This document shows, one piece after another, positions 38,319 through 47,538 of a stretch of 64,000 bases of DNA (positions are counted from its first letter, which is position 1; each line of letters begins with the position of its first letter). The stretch comes from Novosphingobium endophyticum (GTDB taxonomy: Bacteria > Pseudomonadota > Alphaproteobacteria > Sphingomonadales > Sphingomonadaceae): NCBI RefSeq assembly GCF_014640675.1, contig NZ_BMHK01000009.1, forward strand, positions 79,056 through 143,055, written 5' to 3'. The translations under genes were made by a program, and so were the position numbers. The notes below the pieces were generated by a model. It had not been told where the DNA came from and searched no databases. It saw only the letters and a list, made by a program, of their open reading frames with translations.

Positions 38319-39170
38319 TCAGGCCCACCCCCACCCCTGAAGCTCCCCTCCGCGTGACACGGTCTCCACTCGCCCGGCAATCCACACGCCGCCATCCGCA
38401 TCCTGCGTGCAATGGACCAGCCCGTCTGCACCGACCTTGCGACCTTGAGCGGCAAGGTAGCTGCCCTGCGCAAGCCCGGCGCCGAACAGGTACTGCGCCA
38501 CCGCCGCGTTGAGGCTTCCCGTAACCGGATCCTCGACCAGCTTGCCGGTCGGATCGGCGAAAAAGGCGCGCACTTCCCACTGCGCGGCCTCACCCGGCGC
38601 GCAAGGACCCAGCAAGGCGAGTTCGGTCGGGACCGGCACGCGCGCCGCCGGATCGGCGGCAAGCACGTCCCGCGCCGAACGCAAGTGCAGCAGCTTCCAG
38701 TCGGGACCGTTGCAGGCATGAACAGCTGCGATGACCTGCGCCTCATCCACTCCCGTCAGCCGGATCGCCGCGCCCCGGTCGTCAATGTCAAGCGGTCCCG
38801 AGCGCAAGAGCGGCGGAGCACGGAATGCCATCTGCTCACCCTCCTGGCGCACTTCGATAAGGCCGACGGCGCATTCCTGCATAACCCGGCCGGGCTGCTT
38901 CGGCACACCGCCCGCCGCCAGCCAGGCGTGGGCCGTGCCCAGCGTGGGATGGCCCGCAAACGGCAGTTCGCCTGCCGGATAAAAGATGCGTACGCGGTAA
39001 TCGGCCTCGGGATCGCCGGGCGGCAGAAGAAAGGTCGTTTCGGAAAAACCAAGCCAGCGGGTCAACCGCTGCATGGCCCTGTCGTCCAGCCCTTCACCGC
39101 CGTGAACGACGGCAAGCGGATTACCGCTCAGTGGCTCGGAGCCGAAAACATCGACCAGATCGACCTTCAC
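38319..39170 (-). CDS. PhzF family isomerase-like protein
   Basis: A 283-residue protein of the PhzF/DAP-epimerase fold. The N-terminal VDVFGSEPLSGNPLAVV motif and the conserved catalytic glutamate in LGFSETTFLLPP near residue 45 are present, as are AGHPTLGTAHAWL and the C-terminal half-repeat. The frame runs to a GTG at 39200, but the GTG at 39170 has an AAAGGAAG site at the right distance. Most PhzF paralogs outside phenazine clusters have unknown substrates, and no phenazine genes are near. Confidence 0.88.
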   Translation of the reverse strand: MKVDLVDVFGSEPLSGNPLAVVHGGEGLDDRAMQRLTRWLGFSETTFLLPPGDPEADYRVRIFYPAGELPFAGHPTLGTAHAWLAAGGVPKQPGRVMQECAVGLIEVRQEGEQMAFRAPPLLRSGPLDIDDRGAAIRLTGVDEAQVIAAVHACNGPDWKLLHLRSARDVLAADPAARVPVPTELALLGPCAPGEAAQWEVRAFFADPTGKLVEDPVTGSLNAAVAQYLFGAGLAQGSYLAAQGRKVGADGLVHCTQDADGGVWIAGRVETVSRGGELQGWGWA

Positions 39171-39324
39171 TCGCCGCTTCCTTTCACCGTTGTGGCCCAC
39201 TTCATCGCAGGATACGTTCCTTCTGTCTCCCTTCGCCGCAACGCAACGAATGGTTCATCCGGCGTTTGGCAATGACGAACCAGTGTTATCTCCTTGGGTT
39301 CAGTCATATGCAGGAGGACCAGAC

Positions 39325-39702
39325 ATGAAGAAGACCCTTCTGGCACTGGCGGCCGCCACGCTCACGCTGCCGGCCGCGCCGGCCGCCGCCGAGCCGCCGC
39401 CCTGGGCGCCGGCCCACGGCTATCGCGATAAGGAACGGCACCGGCTCTACGATTCGCGCGGCCGCTATCTGGAGCCGCGCCGCATCACCTACCGCGACCG
39501 TGTCTGGCGGGGACGGGACGGGCGCTATTACTGCCGCCGCGACAATGGCACGACCGGCCTGATCATCGGCGCCGGCGTGGGCGCGCTGGCGGGGCATGAA
39601 CTCGCCGGAAACGGAGACAGAACGCTCGGCGCGATCCTTGGCGGGGTGGCCGGCGGCCTGCTGGGCCGAGCGATCGACCGGGGCGACCTTCGCTGCCGCT
39701 GA
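39325..39702 (+). CDS. Exported glycine-zipper 2TM protein, copy 1
   Basis: A 125-residue exported protein. Signal peptide to about residue 23 (LPAAPAAAE), a basic tyrosine/arginine-rich middle (WRGRDGRYYCRRDNGTTG), then a glycine-zipper membrane segment (LIIGAGVGALAGHELAGNGDRTLGAILGGVAGGLLGRAID, about 76-120). Such segments insert in the outer membrane or periplasmic face. A strong AGGAGG site precedes the ATG. It is a tandem paralog of the next gene, which shares the GRYYCR...GTTGL-I-G core. Confidence 0.82.
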   Translation: MKKTLLALAAATLTLPAAPAAAEPPPWAPAHGYRDKERHRLYDSRGRYLEPRRITYRDRVWRGRDGRYYCRRDNGTTGLIIGAGVGALAGHELAGNGDRTLGAILGGVAGGLLGRAIDRGDLRCR

Positions 39703-39879
39703 TTTTCAGGCGGACTGCCCCGTTTTCGGACCTGAGGTAGCGCACCGGTTCACCGCTGCCGCGCCTCCATTCGGCGTGAATTCCCCGGCCCGCTAATTCG
39801 TTCATCTTCCGTTGTGGAGCGGTGAACAAAGAACGAGCGCCAAGCGCCACATCAACAGCAAAAGGATCAGGGTCACAAC

Positions 39880-40218
39880 ATGCGCAACGCCATTATCGCC
39901 GCCACCATGGCGGCCCTCGCCGTCCCGGCCACCGTCGTGGCGGTCACCCCCGCCCAGGCCCATGACCGGCATTCGCGCCACCATTATCACAAGACCGACA
40001 ATGGTATCCGCTACTGGCGCGGCGACAACGGCCGCTATTACTGCCGCAAGTCCGACGGCACGACCGGGCTCCTGATAGGCGGCGTAGCCGGAGCGCTGGT
40101 CGGCCGTGCGATCGACACCCGCGGCGACCGCGCTACGGGCACGATCGTAGGCGCGGCGGCCGGCGCCCTGCTCGGCCGCGAGGTCGACCGAAACAACTCG
40201 CGCCCCCGCTGCCGCTAG
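39880..40218 (+). CDS. Exported glycine-zipper 2TM protein, copy 2
   Basis: A 112-residue exported protein with signal peptide (about 1-27, ending PAQAHD), a histidine-rich HDRHSRHHYHKTD stretch not present in copy 1, the shared GDNGRYYCRKSDGTTGLLIGGVAG core and a glycine zipper to about residue 100, ending in the same RPRCR/DLRCR-type cysteine tail. The two paralogs are 177 bases apart and may be co-transcribed. Histidines suggest metal binding but this is only a guess. Confidence 0.82.
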   Translation: MRNAIIAATMAALAVPATVVAVTPAQAHDRHSRHHYHKTDNGIRYWRGDNGRYYCRKSDGTTGLLIGGVAGALVGRAIDTRGDRATGTIVGAAAGALLGREVDRNNSRPRCR

Positions 40219-40245
40219 GCCCCCGCGCATTTTCCGGCCGCCGGC

Positions 40246-40288
40246 GGTCAGGGATCAAGTCAGCACAAGTATGCCGACATCCCTGGCC
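40246..40288. repeat. Imperfect inverted repeat between convergent genes
   Basis: GGTCAGGGAT and ATCCCTGGCC pair with one G-T wobble around a 23-base loop, between the zipper protein gene and the methyltransferase gene. It may help end transcription; the loop is long and there is no U-run. Confidence 0.3.
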
Positions 40289-40351
40289 GTCATCGCGCGG
40301 ATGAGCCCGACCTTCCGCCCGCCCCGCCAGTAGCTTCGGGAATCCGAGCCG

Positions 40352-41086
40352 TTACTTGGTGCCCAGAAACAGCTTTCCGCCGGGCGTCAGCCCGTATCGC
40401 GCGCAGTCTTTTCCATGCGAGGTAAATTCATCGAGGGAGAAGCCGGCCTCTCTGACGCGGTCCCGAAAGTCCGATCCGTAGTAACGCACGTGATCGCACT
40501 GGCCAAAGTGCAGAGACCGTTCCTGTTCGCTGACTATCGAGGAATCCTCATAGGACTGCGCCCATCCCTCGATGATGGGTACCGACAATATTGCCAACCC
40601 GCCCGGGCGGAGTACACGGTACAGTTCCGCTAGTGCGGCACGGTCATCGACATGCTCGAGTACGTGCGAACAGACAATCCGATCAAAGCTGTCGCTGTCG
40701 AACTCAAGTTTTTCAATATTCTGGACGACGTCCGCCCGCCCGGGCTTGAGGTCGCAGGTCAGGTGTGATCGTGGTTCGTCGCCCTCGATAAGCCTGGTGA
40801 CGAACGGGTCTGGCGCGAAATGCAGTACATCGGCATCGCGGAAGGAAATGACGTTCCGTTGGACCGCAAGCGCAAACAGTCGGTGGCGTTCCACGGACCG
40901 GCATCGGGGACAGCGGCAGTCAAAGCGCATTTTATGGCCGGCAGCGACAAAGCGGCCGTGAAAGCCGCAGATCGGGCAATTGCGTTCCGGCGAGCTGCGA
41001 TACTGAAGCACCGCCCTGTAAGCATGAAAGCGCGCTTTGCCGTCACACAGAAGAACAAGAAAACGACCAACGGAAGCAATTTTCAT
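40352..41086 (-). CDS. Zinc-ribbon class I methyltransferase
   Basis: A 244-residue SAM-dependent methyltransferase with an N-terminal zinc ribbon (NCPICGFHG and CRCPRCRSVERHRL, about residues 35-65) joined to a Methyltransf_11-type domain (VLHFAPDPF; FDSDSFDRIVCSHVLEHVDD; ELYRVLRPGGLAILSVPII). The ATG at 41086 has a GGGAGA site; a longer frame reaches 41119. The upstream region is notably AT-rich for this chromosome, and codon use is less GC-biased than in neighbours, suggesting transfer. Similar proteins often lie in polysaccharide clusters, but none is here. Confidence 0.82.
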   Translation of the reverse strand: MKIASVGRFLVLLCDGKARFHAYRAVLQYRSSPERNCPICGFHGRFVAAGHKMRFDCRCPRCRSVERHRLFALAVQRNVISFRDADVLHFAPDPFVTRLIEGDEPRSHLTCDLKPGRADVVQNIEKLEFDSDSFDRIVCSHVLEHVDDRAALAELYRVLRPGGLAILSVPIIEGWAQSYEDSSIVSEQERSLHFGQCDHVRYYGSDFRDRVREAGFSLDEFTSHGKDCARYGLTPGGKLFLGTK

Positions 41087-41135
41087 GTCAATCTCCCGAA
41101 TCATCGTGCATTCATTCAAGTGAAATTAAGTATAT

Positions 41136-41165
41136 ATTATCAATGCCGGTCGAAACGTCACGCAA
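41136..41165 (-). promoter_or_regulatory. Predicted promoter of the methyltransferase gene
   Basis: On the minus strand TTGCGT (41165-41160) and GATAAT (41141-41136) are separated by 18 bases in the AT-rich stretch, giving a leader of about 43 bases. Confidence 0.4.
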
Positions 41166-41450
41166 AATCAAATATTTATTTAAATCTATGAAATTGCTTT
41201 TGAAAGTACCGCTCCGGCGTGGTCCGCCGTCACGGGTCGGAGGGAAACGATGCCTCGTGGATGAATGGCGCGGCGATCGTCCGGCCGCGCGGGATCGCAT
41301 ACGCGAAGTACTTGCCCGGCCCTTTCCTACGACGCCGCGCTATGCTCCAATGGCGGCATGCGCGAAGTGACCAATTTTGTTGAACGCCCCGACCGTCCGG
41401 CGTCGGCGGGCCCGACGGGTGAGCGGCCCCGATTTCCTTCTCCTCGACAA

Positions 41451-41467
41451 TGTAAACCTTGTAAACC
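41451..41467 (+). promoter_or_regulatory. TGTAAACC tandem element upstream of the SDR gene
   Basis: Two perfect copies of TGTAAACC with a one-base spacer (T), ending 24 bases before the GTG start of the SDR gene. The same element with spacer G occurs on the minus strand at 61652-61668. Unknown function; a transcription-factor half-site pair with 9-bp period is one reading. Confidence 0.5.
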
Positions 41468-41491
41468 TGCGTTCGAAGTGGCGAGCCGCCT

Positions 41492-42247
41492 GTGAGCACG
41501 CGGCCCGCGATACTCGTCACAGGCGGCGCCAAGCGAATCGGCGCGGCCATGTCGCGTGCTTTCGGCAAGGCGGGATGGCATGTGGTGATTCACTACGGCA
41601 AATCGCGTGCGCAGGCCGAGGCGCTGGCGGACGAACTGCCCTCGGCCGAAACCGTCAATTGCGAACTCGGCGACTGGGACGCGGGGCCGGCCATGGTCCG
41701 AGAGCTGGCCGGGCGGCTGGAGGACTGGCGCGCGCTGGTCAATTGCGCCGCCATGTTCGATCTCGACACAGCGCAGGCGCTCGATCCGGCCACGTTCGAA
41801 CGCGCCATGCGGGTCAATGCCGCCACCCCCGCCCGTCTTGCACAAAACTTTCTGGAACATGCTCGCGTTGGCGGTGGACGCCGCGTGATCCACGTCACCG
41901 ACCAGAAGCTGCGCAATCCGAACCCGGACTTCTTTTCCTACACGATGAGCAAGCACGCAATGTCAGCCACGGTACCGATGCTCTCCATGGCGCGGGCCGA
42001 TCCGCGCGACCGCATCTACGCCATCGCGCCCGGCGCGATCCTCGCCAGCCATGACCAGACCGAGGCGGAGACCGAAATCTCGCACCGGATGAACCTGCTG
42101 GGCCGCAGGACGACGCCGCAGGACATTGCCGGCACCGCTCTGTTTCTCGCCGAAGGCTGGCTCGCGAGCGGCGAGACCGTCTTCGTCGATTCCGGGCAAC
42201 ACCTGCTCGCACAGCCGCGCGACGTACTGTTTCTGGCGCGGCAATGA
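41492..42247 (+). CDS. SDR family oxidoreductase, pteridine-reductase-like
   Basis: A 251-residue short-chain dehydrogenase starting with GTG. The cofactor motif is VTGGAKRIGAAMS, with the KRIG form typical of pteridine/dihydromonapterin reductases (FolM-like), VNCAAMF is the NNAG-position motif, and the catalytic pair is in FFSYTMSKHAM (Tyr, Lys, near 153-157). In sphingomonads such genes are common singletons; reduction of a pterin is a family-based guess. Confidence 0.85.
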   Translation: MSTRPAILVTGGAKRIGAAMSRAFGKAGWHVVIHYGKSRAQAEALADELPSAETVNCELGDWDAGPAMVRELAGRLEDWRALVNCAAMFDLDTAQALDPATFERAMRVNAATPARLAQNFLEHARVGGGRRVIHVTDQKLRNPNPDFFSYTMSKHAMSATVPMLSMARADPRDRIYAIAPGAILASHDQTEAETEISHRMNLLGRRTTPQDIAGTALFLAEGWLASGETVFVDSGQHLLAQPRDVLFLARQ

Positions 42248-42382
42248 CCTTGTAGGTTGATCTCAAAGAGCAAATAGTCCCAGAATGATCGGGTATAGCA
42301 TCGCAGAACTGCTGGAACACGGTTAACAAAGCCGGCTCCTGATCAATCCGGGATTTGGGTTCCCAAGAGAGGTCAGACGCAT

Positions 42383-43666
42383 ATGTCTAAGAAATTGCTG
42401 GAAAGGTTTCTTGGCAGAGCCGTGCGCAAGGGCGTTCTGGAGGTTCACTTCGCGGACGGCAACCGTCGCCTGTTCGGAACGCCGATGCCGGGTTTCCCCG
42501 AAGTCGCGGTGCGTTTCCTCAGCGCGGCGGCACAGCGCAAGGTGGTGATGGACCCCCGGCTCGGCGCGGCCGAAGCCTTCATGGACGGCCGCCTGGTGAT
42601 CGAACGCGGCGATATCATGCAACTGGTCGAGTTGCTGCGGGCCAACCGACCTTGGGATCGTGGCGGGCGGTTCGGTGAAGGCTCCCGGCTCGCGCGGTTG
42701 GCCGCGCGCGCGATGACCGTGATCGACGGGATAAACCGGGCCGCGCGGGCCAAGGCGAACATCGCGCGCCACTACGACATCGGCAACGATCTTTACACGC
42801 TGTTCCTCGACGGCGAGCACATGCAGTATAGCTGCGCCTACTGGCCCGGAGCGGACAAGGGCGAGGATATGACGCTCGAGGAGGCGCAGGAAGCCAAGCT
42901 TGCGCACATCACGTCCAAGCTCGCGCTGGCGGCCGGCCAGCGCGTACTGGACATCGGATGCGGCTGGGGCGGCATGGCGATCTACATCGCGCGCCATTTC
43001 GGGTCGGAAGTGCTTGGCATCACCTTGAGCGAGGAACAGCTCGCCCTGGCCCGCCAGCGCGCCCACGCGGCAGGCGTTTCCGATCGCGTCCGCTTCGAGC
43101 TGGTCGACTACCGGGACCTTGCCGCGCGCGGCGAGAAGTTCGACCGGATCGTCTCGGTGGGCATGTTCGAGCATGTCGGGCAGGCGCAGTTCAATCGCTT
43201 CTTCCGCGATTGCGCCGCGATGCTCGTGGACCAGGGCGTCATGCTGCTCCACACGATCGGACGGATGGGCGGGCCGGGCGCGACCGACGCCTTTACCCGC
43301 AGGTACATCTTTCCCGGCGGCTACATCCCGGCGCTCAGCGAAACCCTCGCCGCCAGCGAACGCTCGCGGCTGATCGCCGCCGACGTCGAGAACCTGCGCC
43401 TGCATTACGCGATGACCTTGCGCGAATGGTACAAGCGATGCGTGGCCCAAAAGGATGAGATTATCTCGCTCTACGGCGTTCGATTCTACCGCATGTGGAC
43501 ATTCTACCTTGCCGGCGCGACCGCCGCGTTCGAGAGCGGCAGCATGTGCAACTATCAGATCCAGTACATTCGCAGCCGACGCGCGCTTCCGCTGACGCGG
43601 GGCTACATGGCGCAGCGCGAGGCGGAGCTGTTGCCCGGTCAATCGCATCCCGCCATTGCGAAGTAG
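42383..43666 (+). CDS. cfa: Cyclopropane-fatty-acyl-phospholipid synthase
   Basis: A 427-residue enzyme that adds a methylene from SAM to unsaturated acyl chains of membrane phospholipids. The N-terminal domain ends at ARAKANIARHYDIGNDLYTLFLDGEHMQYSCAYW near 125-160, and the SAM site is VLDIGCGWGGMAIYIARHFG near 190; the C-terminal YGVRFYRMWTFYLAGATAAFE segment is also typical. The length is within the family's usual 380-430. Monocistronic, between SDR and argG. Confidence 0.94.
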   Translation: MSKKLLERFLGRAVRKGVLEVHFADGNRRLFGTPMPGFPEVAVRFLSAAAQRKVVMDPRLGAAEAFMDGRLVIERGDIMQLVELLRANRPWDRGGRFGEGSRLARLAARAMTVIDGINRAARAKANIARHYDIGNDLYTLFLDGEHMQYSCAYWPGADKGEDMTLEEAQEAKLAHITSKLALAAGQRVLDIGCGWGGMAIYIARHFGSEVLGITLSEEQLALARQRAHAAGVSDRVRFELVDYRDLAARGEKFDRIVSVGMFEHVGQAQFNRFFRDCAAMLVDQGVMLLHTIGRMGGPGATDAFTRRYIFPGGYIPALSETLAASERSRLIAADVENLRLHYAMTLREWYKRCVAQKDEIISLYGVRFYRMWTFYLAGATAAFESGSMCNYQIQYIRSRRALPLTRGYMAQREAELLPGQSHPAIAK

Positions 43667-43729
43667 GCCCTGTGCTGTTAGGCGCGCGTCGCAATTCCAG
43701 CGTCGATTCCAGCGGAGCACGCCAGCCTC

Positions 43730-44947
43730 ATGTCCGAGATCAAGAAGGTCGTCCTCGCCTATTCAGGCGGTCTCGATACCAGCGTCATCCTCAAGTGGCT
43801 GCAAGTCACCTATAATTGCGAGGTGGTGACGTTCACCGCCGACCTCGGCCAGGGCGAGGAGCTGGAGCCCGCGCGCGCGAAGGCCAAGCTGATGGGCGTG
43901 CCGGACAAGCACATCTACATCGACGACCTGCGCGAGGAATTCGTGCGCGATTTCGTCTTCCCCATGTTCCGCGCCAATGCCCGCTACGAGGGCGACTACC
44001 TGCTCGGCACCTCGATCGCCCGCCCGCTGATCTCCAAGCGTCTGATCGAGATCGCGCATGAGACCGGCGCGGATGCTGTCGCGCATGGCGCGACGGGCAA
44101 GGGCAACGACCAGGTCCGCTTCGAGCTGTCGGCCTACGCGCTCGACCCGAACATCAAGGTCATCGCCCCGTGGCGCGAATGGGAGCTGACCAGCCGCACC
44201 GCGCTCATCGCCTGGGCAGAATCGCACCAGATCCCCGTCCCCAAGGACAAGCGCGGCGAAAGCCCCTTCTCCACCGACGCCAACCTTCTGCACACCTCCT
44301 CGGAGGGCAAGGTGCTGGAAGATCCGTGGGAAGAAACGCCGGACTACGTCTATTCGCGCACCGTCAATCCCGAGGACGCGCCTGACCAGCCCGAATACAT
44401 CACCATCGACTTCGCGAAGGGCGACGGCGTTGCCCTGAACGGCGAGGCGATGAGCCCCGCCACCCTGCTCACGGCGCTCAACGAGCTGGGTCGCAAGCAC
44501 GGCATCGGCCGGCTGGACCTTGTCGAGAACCGCTTCGTCGGCATGAAGTCGCGCGGAGTGTACGAGACGCCGGGCGGCACGATCTACGCCGCCGCCCACC
44601 GCGGGATCGAGCAGATCACGCTCGATCGCGGCGCGGCGCACCTCAAGGACGAGCTGATGCCGAAGTATGCCGAACTCATCTACAACGGCTTCTGGTTCGC
44701 TCCGGAGCGCGAGATGCTGCAGGCCGCGATCGACCACAGCCAGCAACGCGTCAACGGCACTGTCCGGCTCAAGCTCTACAAGGGCATGGCCTCGGTGGTT
44801 GGCCGCAAATCACCCGATTCGCTCTACTCGGAACGGCACGTCACGTTCGAAGACGATGCCGGCGCCTACGACCAGAAGGACGCGGCAGGCTTCATCAAGC
44901 TCAATGCCCTGCGCCTGCGCCTGCTGGCGCAGCGCGACGCTTCCTGA
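43730..44947 (+). CDS. argG: Argininosuccinate synthase
   Basis: A 405-residue ArgG that condenses citrulline and aspartate with ATP in arginine synthesis. The ATP pyrophosphatase motif [15 protein letters not shown] is at residues 9-23, [13 protein letters not shown] near 120 and the [16 protein letters not shown] segment near 175 are as expected. It is 63 bases after cfa and ends with a hairpin, so it is probably transcribed alone. Confidence 0.97.
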   Translation: MSEIKKVVLAYSGGLDTSVILKWLQVTYNCEVVTFTADLGQGEELEPARAKAKLMGVPDKHIYIDDLREEFVRDFVFPMFRANARYEGDYLLGTSIARPLISKRLIEIAHETGADAVAHGATGKGNDQVRFELSAYALDPNIKVIAPWREWELTSRTALIAWAESHQIPVPKDKRGESPFSTDANLLHTSSEGKVLEDPWEETPDYVYSRTVNPEDAPDQPEYITIDFAKGDGVALNGEAMSPATLLTALNELGRKHGIGRLDLVENRFVGMKSRGVYETPGGTIYAAAHRGIEQITLDRGAAHLKDELMPKYAELIYNGFWFAPEREMLQAAIDHSQQRVNGTVRLKLYKGMASVVGRKSPDSLYSERHVTFEDDAGAYDQKDAAGFIKLNALRLRLLAQRDAS

Positions 44948-44974
44948 GTCGTCTCAAACACTTAACGCATTCCG

Positions 44975-45004
44975 GCGGCCCGTTGCCAAAGCGCGACGGG
45001 CCGC
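44975..45004 (+). terminator. Hairpin after argG
   Basis: GCGGCCCGT and ACGGGCCGC pair around a 12-base loop, 27 bases after the argG stop. GC-rich with only a short TTCC tail. Confidence 0.5.
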
Positions 45005-45079
45005 TTCCGCATGGGTGCCCAGGCCCGCAATCGATGTGTAGGAGTCCGCCCACGCCGCAACGGGACGGAGTGGGACATC

Positions 45080-45550
45080 TTGGCAGCAGTCAGACCGGGC
45101 AACCGGAGAGCAGGCCTTTTCGCCGCCGTCGCGGCGCTGGTCACGCTCCCGCTTACAGGCCCCGTGCTCGCCGAGGACATCGCCATTGCGGACACCGCAC
45201 CGGCCCTTGCCGAAATCGCGCCCGCGCGCCCCATCGAATCTGCGCCGACTTTCGATCCGATTGGATCGGGCGTGGCAAGCTACTATGGCGACGAACTCGC
45301 CGGAAACCGTACCGCCAGCGGTGAGCGCTTCGATCCCGATGCCCTTACCGCCGCGCACCGCACCCTGCCCTTCGGCAGCAAAGTGCGTGTGACGTATGAG
45401 AAGACCGGCGAATCGGTGATCGTCACCATCAACGACCGTGGCCCCTTCCACGGCAACCGTGTGATCGACCTGAGCGAAGCCGCCGCCGAACAGATCGGCC
45501 TTGTCCGCGCCGGACACGGCCGCGTCGTCCTCGCCCTCCGGTCCGAATAG
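45080..45550 (+). CDS. rlpA: RlpA-like septal ring lytic transglycosylase domain protein
   Basis: A 156-residue exported protein with a double-psi beta-barrel RlpA domain (GVASYYGDELAGNRTASGERFDPDALTAAHRTLPFGSKVRVT, then VIVTINDRGPFHGNRVIDLSEAAAEQIGL). The catalytic-type Asp in NDRGPF is present; there is no SPOR domain, so it is the short form. The TTG at 45080 gives a clean signal peptide (LFAAVAALVTLPLTGPVLAE); an in-frame ATG at 45011 would add 23 basic residues. The start is therefore uncertain. Acts on peptidoglycan lacking stem peptides in the studied family members. Confidence 0.85.
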   Translation: MAAVRPGNRRAGLFAAVAALVTLPLTGPVLAEDIAIADTAPALAEIAPARPIESAPTFDPIGSGVASYYGDELAGNRTASGERFDPDALTAAHRTLPFGSKVRVTYEKTGESVIVTINDRGPFHGNRVIDLSEAAAEQIGLVRAGHGRVVLALRSE

Positions 45551-45731
45551 TCCGTAGCGAAGAGCACCTTCCGGACGCGGCGCCCGCTTCCTGAATTTCA
45601 GGGAAAAAGTCGGCCAGCGCAGCAGCGGGAGGGGGTGGGCGATGCCACGCCGGCCTTCACTGGCGATAACAGCACAAGGCCCGTTCCGTTCCTGGCTACC
45701 AGACATTTTTCTTCGCGCACCGCAAGCGGCC

Positions 45732-46832
45732 CTACATCGGGGGCACTTGCGCAAGGCGCGTCATGCCGGCCAACCTTCCCAGCACGCCCGGCCACAGGCC
45801 CAGCAGTCCGGCAACGCACCGAATCGCCAGCGGCAATTCGACCGCTCGCTGAAGCAGCATGGCACGCGTGACTTGCGAGCGGACCAGCTCCTGCAATTTC
45901 CCATGGTATTCCGCCGGGCCGCTGCCGGCTCTCAGGCACGCTACGGCAAGCCGGGCGCTGCGCGTGGCGATGGCCATGCCGTCACCGGTAAGCGGGGCGG
46001 TGATCGCGGCCTGGTCGCCCAGACGGAATACCCCCGGCGGCAGCGGAGAGACCGGATCGCAAACATAGCCGTAGGGAAGGTTGGCGATCGTCAGCGGGCG
46101 CGAGAACACGGCCTCCGCATCGCCGAGCAGGCGCTCAAGATGAGGCGCCCGCATGAGTTCGGCCAGAAGATCCTCCCAATGTCCACCGAGCCGCGCGAAT
46201 CGCTCTCGCCGCACGAGCAGGCACAAGTTCAGCACATCGTGCGCGACGCATTGCAGGCCGGCGTAGCCGCCATCGAACGGAGCCAGTTCTATCGCGCTTC
46301 CGACTTCCGACATCCGGCGGGGGGCCAGGCGCCAGTGCATCTTGAAGCCGATGTAGTCTGCGCCCGAGCCGGCATCCCGCCTTGCTCCCCGAATCTCATG
46401 CTTTCCCGTGGCGAGAAATACGCGCTCTGCGGTGCGCGAACCGGTGCTGGTGGCGATCTTGCCCTCCTCAAGCGCGATCACCTTCACGCCGCGTTCGACT
46501 TGCGCGCCCTCGCTTTGGGCAGCCTCCAGCAAGGCCTCGTCCAGACATTTGCGGCTGAGACCGAGCGCCTGAAAGGGCAAGGCCGCTTCGATCCGGGTTC
46601 CGCCGCTCACCAGCCTGACCCGATCGACGGGAACGGCGCCGAGCCGGACGGGATCGAGGCCCAGCCGGCGCAAGTCGTGCTGGGCTTCGATGGAGAGAAA
46701 TTCCCCGCAGACCTTGTGATGCGGACCTGTTTCCCGTTCGAGCAGCCGCACCGGGACATCGGCTCGCGCCAGTTCCAGCGCGGCGGATGCACCGGCCAGC
46801 CCCCCGCCCAGGATCAGCACCTCGCTCACCAT
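45732..46832 (-). CDS. FAD-dependent oxidoreductase of the type III PKS cluster
   Basis: A 366-residue flavoprotein of the geranylgeranyl-reductase/aromatic-hydroxylase type. The FAD motif LILGGGLAGASAALELARADVPVRLLERE is at residues 6-34, followed by KVCGEFLS (CxGEF-type substrate-site loop), and the second FAD motif FRLGDQAAITAPLTGDGMAIA near 280. The ATG at 46832 overlaps the methyltransferase stop by 7 bases; the open frame to 47081 is a shadow. Last gene of the PKS-methyltransferase-oxidoreductase operon; it probably oxidises or hydroxylates the polyketide product. Confidence 0.9.
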   Translation of the reverse strand: MVSEVLILGGGLAGASAALELARADVPVRLLERETGPHHKVCGEFLSIEAQHDLRRLGLDPVRLGAVPVDRVRLVSGGTRIEAALPFQALGLSRKCLDEALLEAAQSEGAQVERGVKVIALEEGKIATSTGSRTAERVFLATGKHEIRGARRDAGSGADYIGFKMHWRLAPRRMSEVGSAIELAPFDGGYAGLQCVAHDVLNLCLLVRRERFARLGGHWEDLLAELMRAPHLERLLGDAEAVFSRPLTIANLPYGYVCDPVSPLPPGVFRLGDQAAITAPLTGDGMAIATRSARLAVACLRAGSGPAEYHGKLQELVRSQVTRAMLLQRAVELPLAIRCVAGLLGLWPGVLGRLAGMTRLAQVPPM

Positions 46833-47533
46833 TGCGCTCGCTCGACGCAGTAACGGAAAGGGAATTTCCACCGCAGCCGCGCCCTGGGGAGCCCCGCTTC
46901 CCGCAACAGGCGATTCCAGTCGTCCTTGCGGAAGGCCCGCGCGATCGAAAGCGGTCCGTCGTGCCGCACGAAGCGATGCCAGCGCATCGCGGCCGCCAGA
47001 ACCCGGAAGCCGTGATAGGAAAGCCAGTGCCGGTGCAGGTCGTTCACGAACCATCCCAGCCGCGCGCGCGCTTCCATCCATTGCAGGAAACGGACGATAT
47101 CACCGTCTTCCATGTGGTGCGTCACGAGGGAGCTGATGACGATGTCGACCGGCTCATGCGCGGCCATCGTGAAGGCGTCTCCCGTGCGAAAGTCGATCTT
47201 CATGTCAGCCGTCGCCAGCCGCCGGGCGACGGGTTCGCTGCGTGGATTGATGTCGAAACCGATCAGCCTCACGCCCCGCCCTTCCTTCGCCGCGAGCCAC
47301 GAGATCGCCTGAAGCATGTCTCCTGCGCCGTAACCTACATCGACAATGGTAAGGATGCGGCTTTCCGGGGTTGCCTTCAGCGCCCGGCGGATAAAGTCGA
47401 GCGTGGGCGGCCGGGCCCGCGTGATTGTGTTGACCCGCGCCAGATCCTCGATGCAGGCGGCGAATTCCTGCTGTGAGACGTCTTCGCCATCCATCAGTTC
47501 CGGTTCATGGCGTCGATGGCGAAGATTGACCAC
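46826..47533 (-). CDS. SAM methyltransferase of the type III PKS cluster
   Basis: A 235-residue class I methyltransferase starting with GTG. Motif I is ILTIVDVGYGAGDMLQAISWLA (near residues 60-80), the acidic end of strand 2 is RLIGFDINPRS, and DIVISSLVTHHMEDGDIVRFL is motif II-like. It is 5 bases after the PKS gene. By context it methylates the polyketide product; O- versus C-methylation cannot be told. Confidence 0.88.
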   Translation of the reverse strand: MVNLRHRRHEPELMDGEDVSQQEFAACIEDLARVNTITRARPPTLDFIRRALKATPESRILTIVDVGYGAGDMLQAISWLAAKEGRGVRLIGFDINPRSEPVARRLATADMKIDFRTGDAFTMAAHEPVDIVISSLVTHHMEDGDIVRFLQWMEARARLGWFVNDLHRHWLSYHGFRVLAAAMRWHRFVRHDGPLSIARAFRKDDWNRLLREAGLPRARLRWKFPFRYCVERAQW

Positions 47534-47538
47534 GGTGC

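Larger units (their letters stand above)
41087..41491. other. 405-bp divergent gap, AT-rich at one end
   Basis: Region between the divergent methyltransferase (minus) and SDR (plus) genes. Positions about 41087-41205 are strikingly AT-rich; the rest returns to normal GC. It contains the methyltransferase promoter and the TGTAAACC element at 41451-41467. Short frames on both strands have no starts or family features. Confidence 0.5.

Noticed and set aside
41143..41370. 75-residue frame starting in the AT-rich gap
   Set aside because: No ribosome-binding site, abrupt change of composition halfway, no family match.
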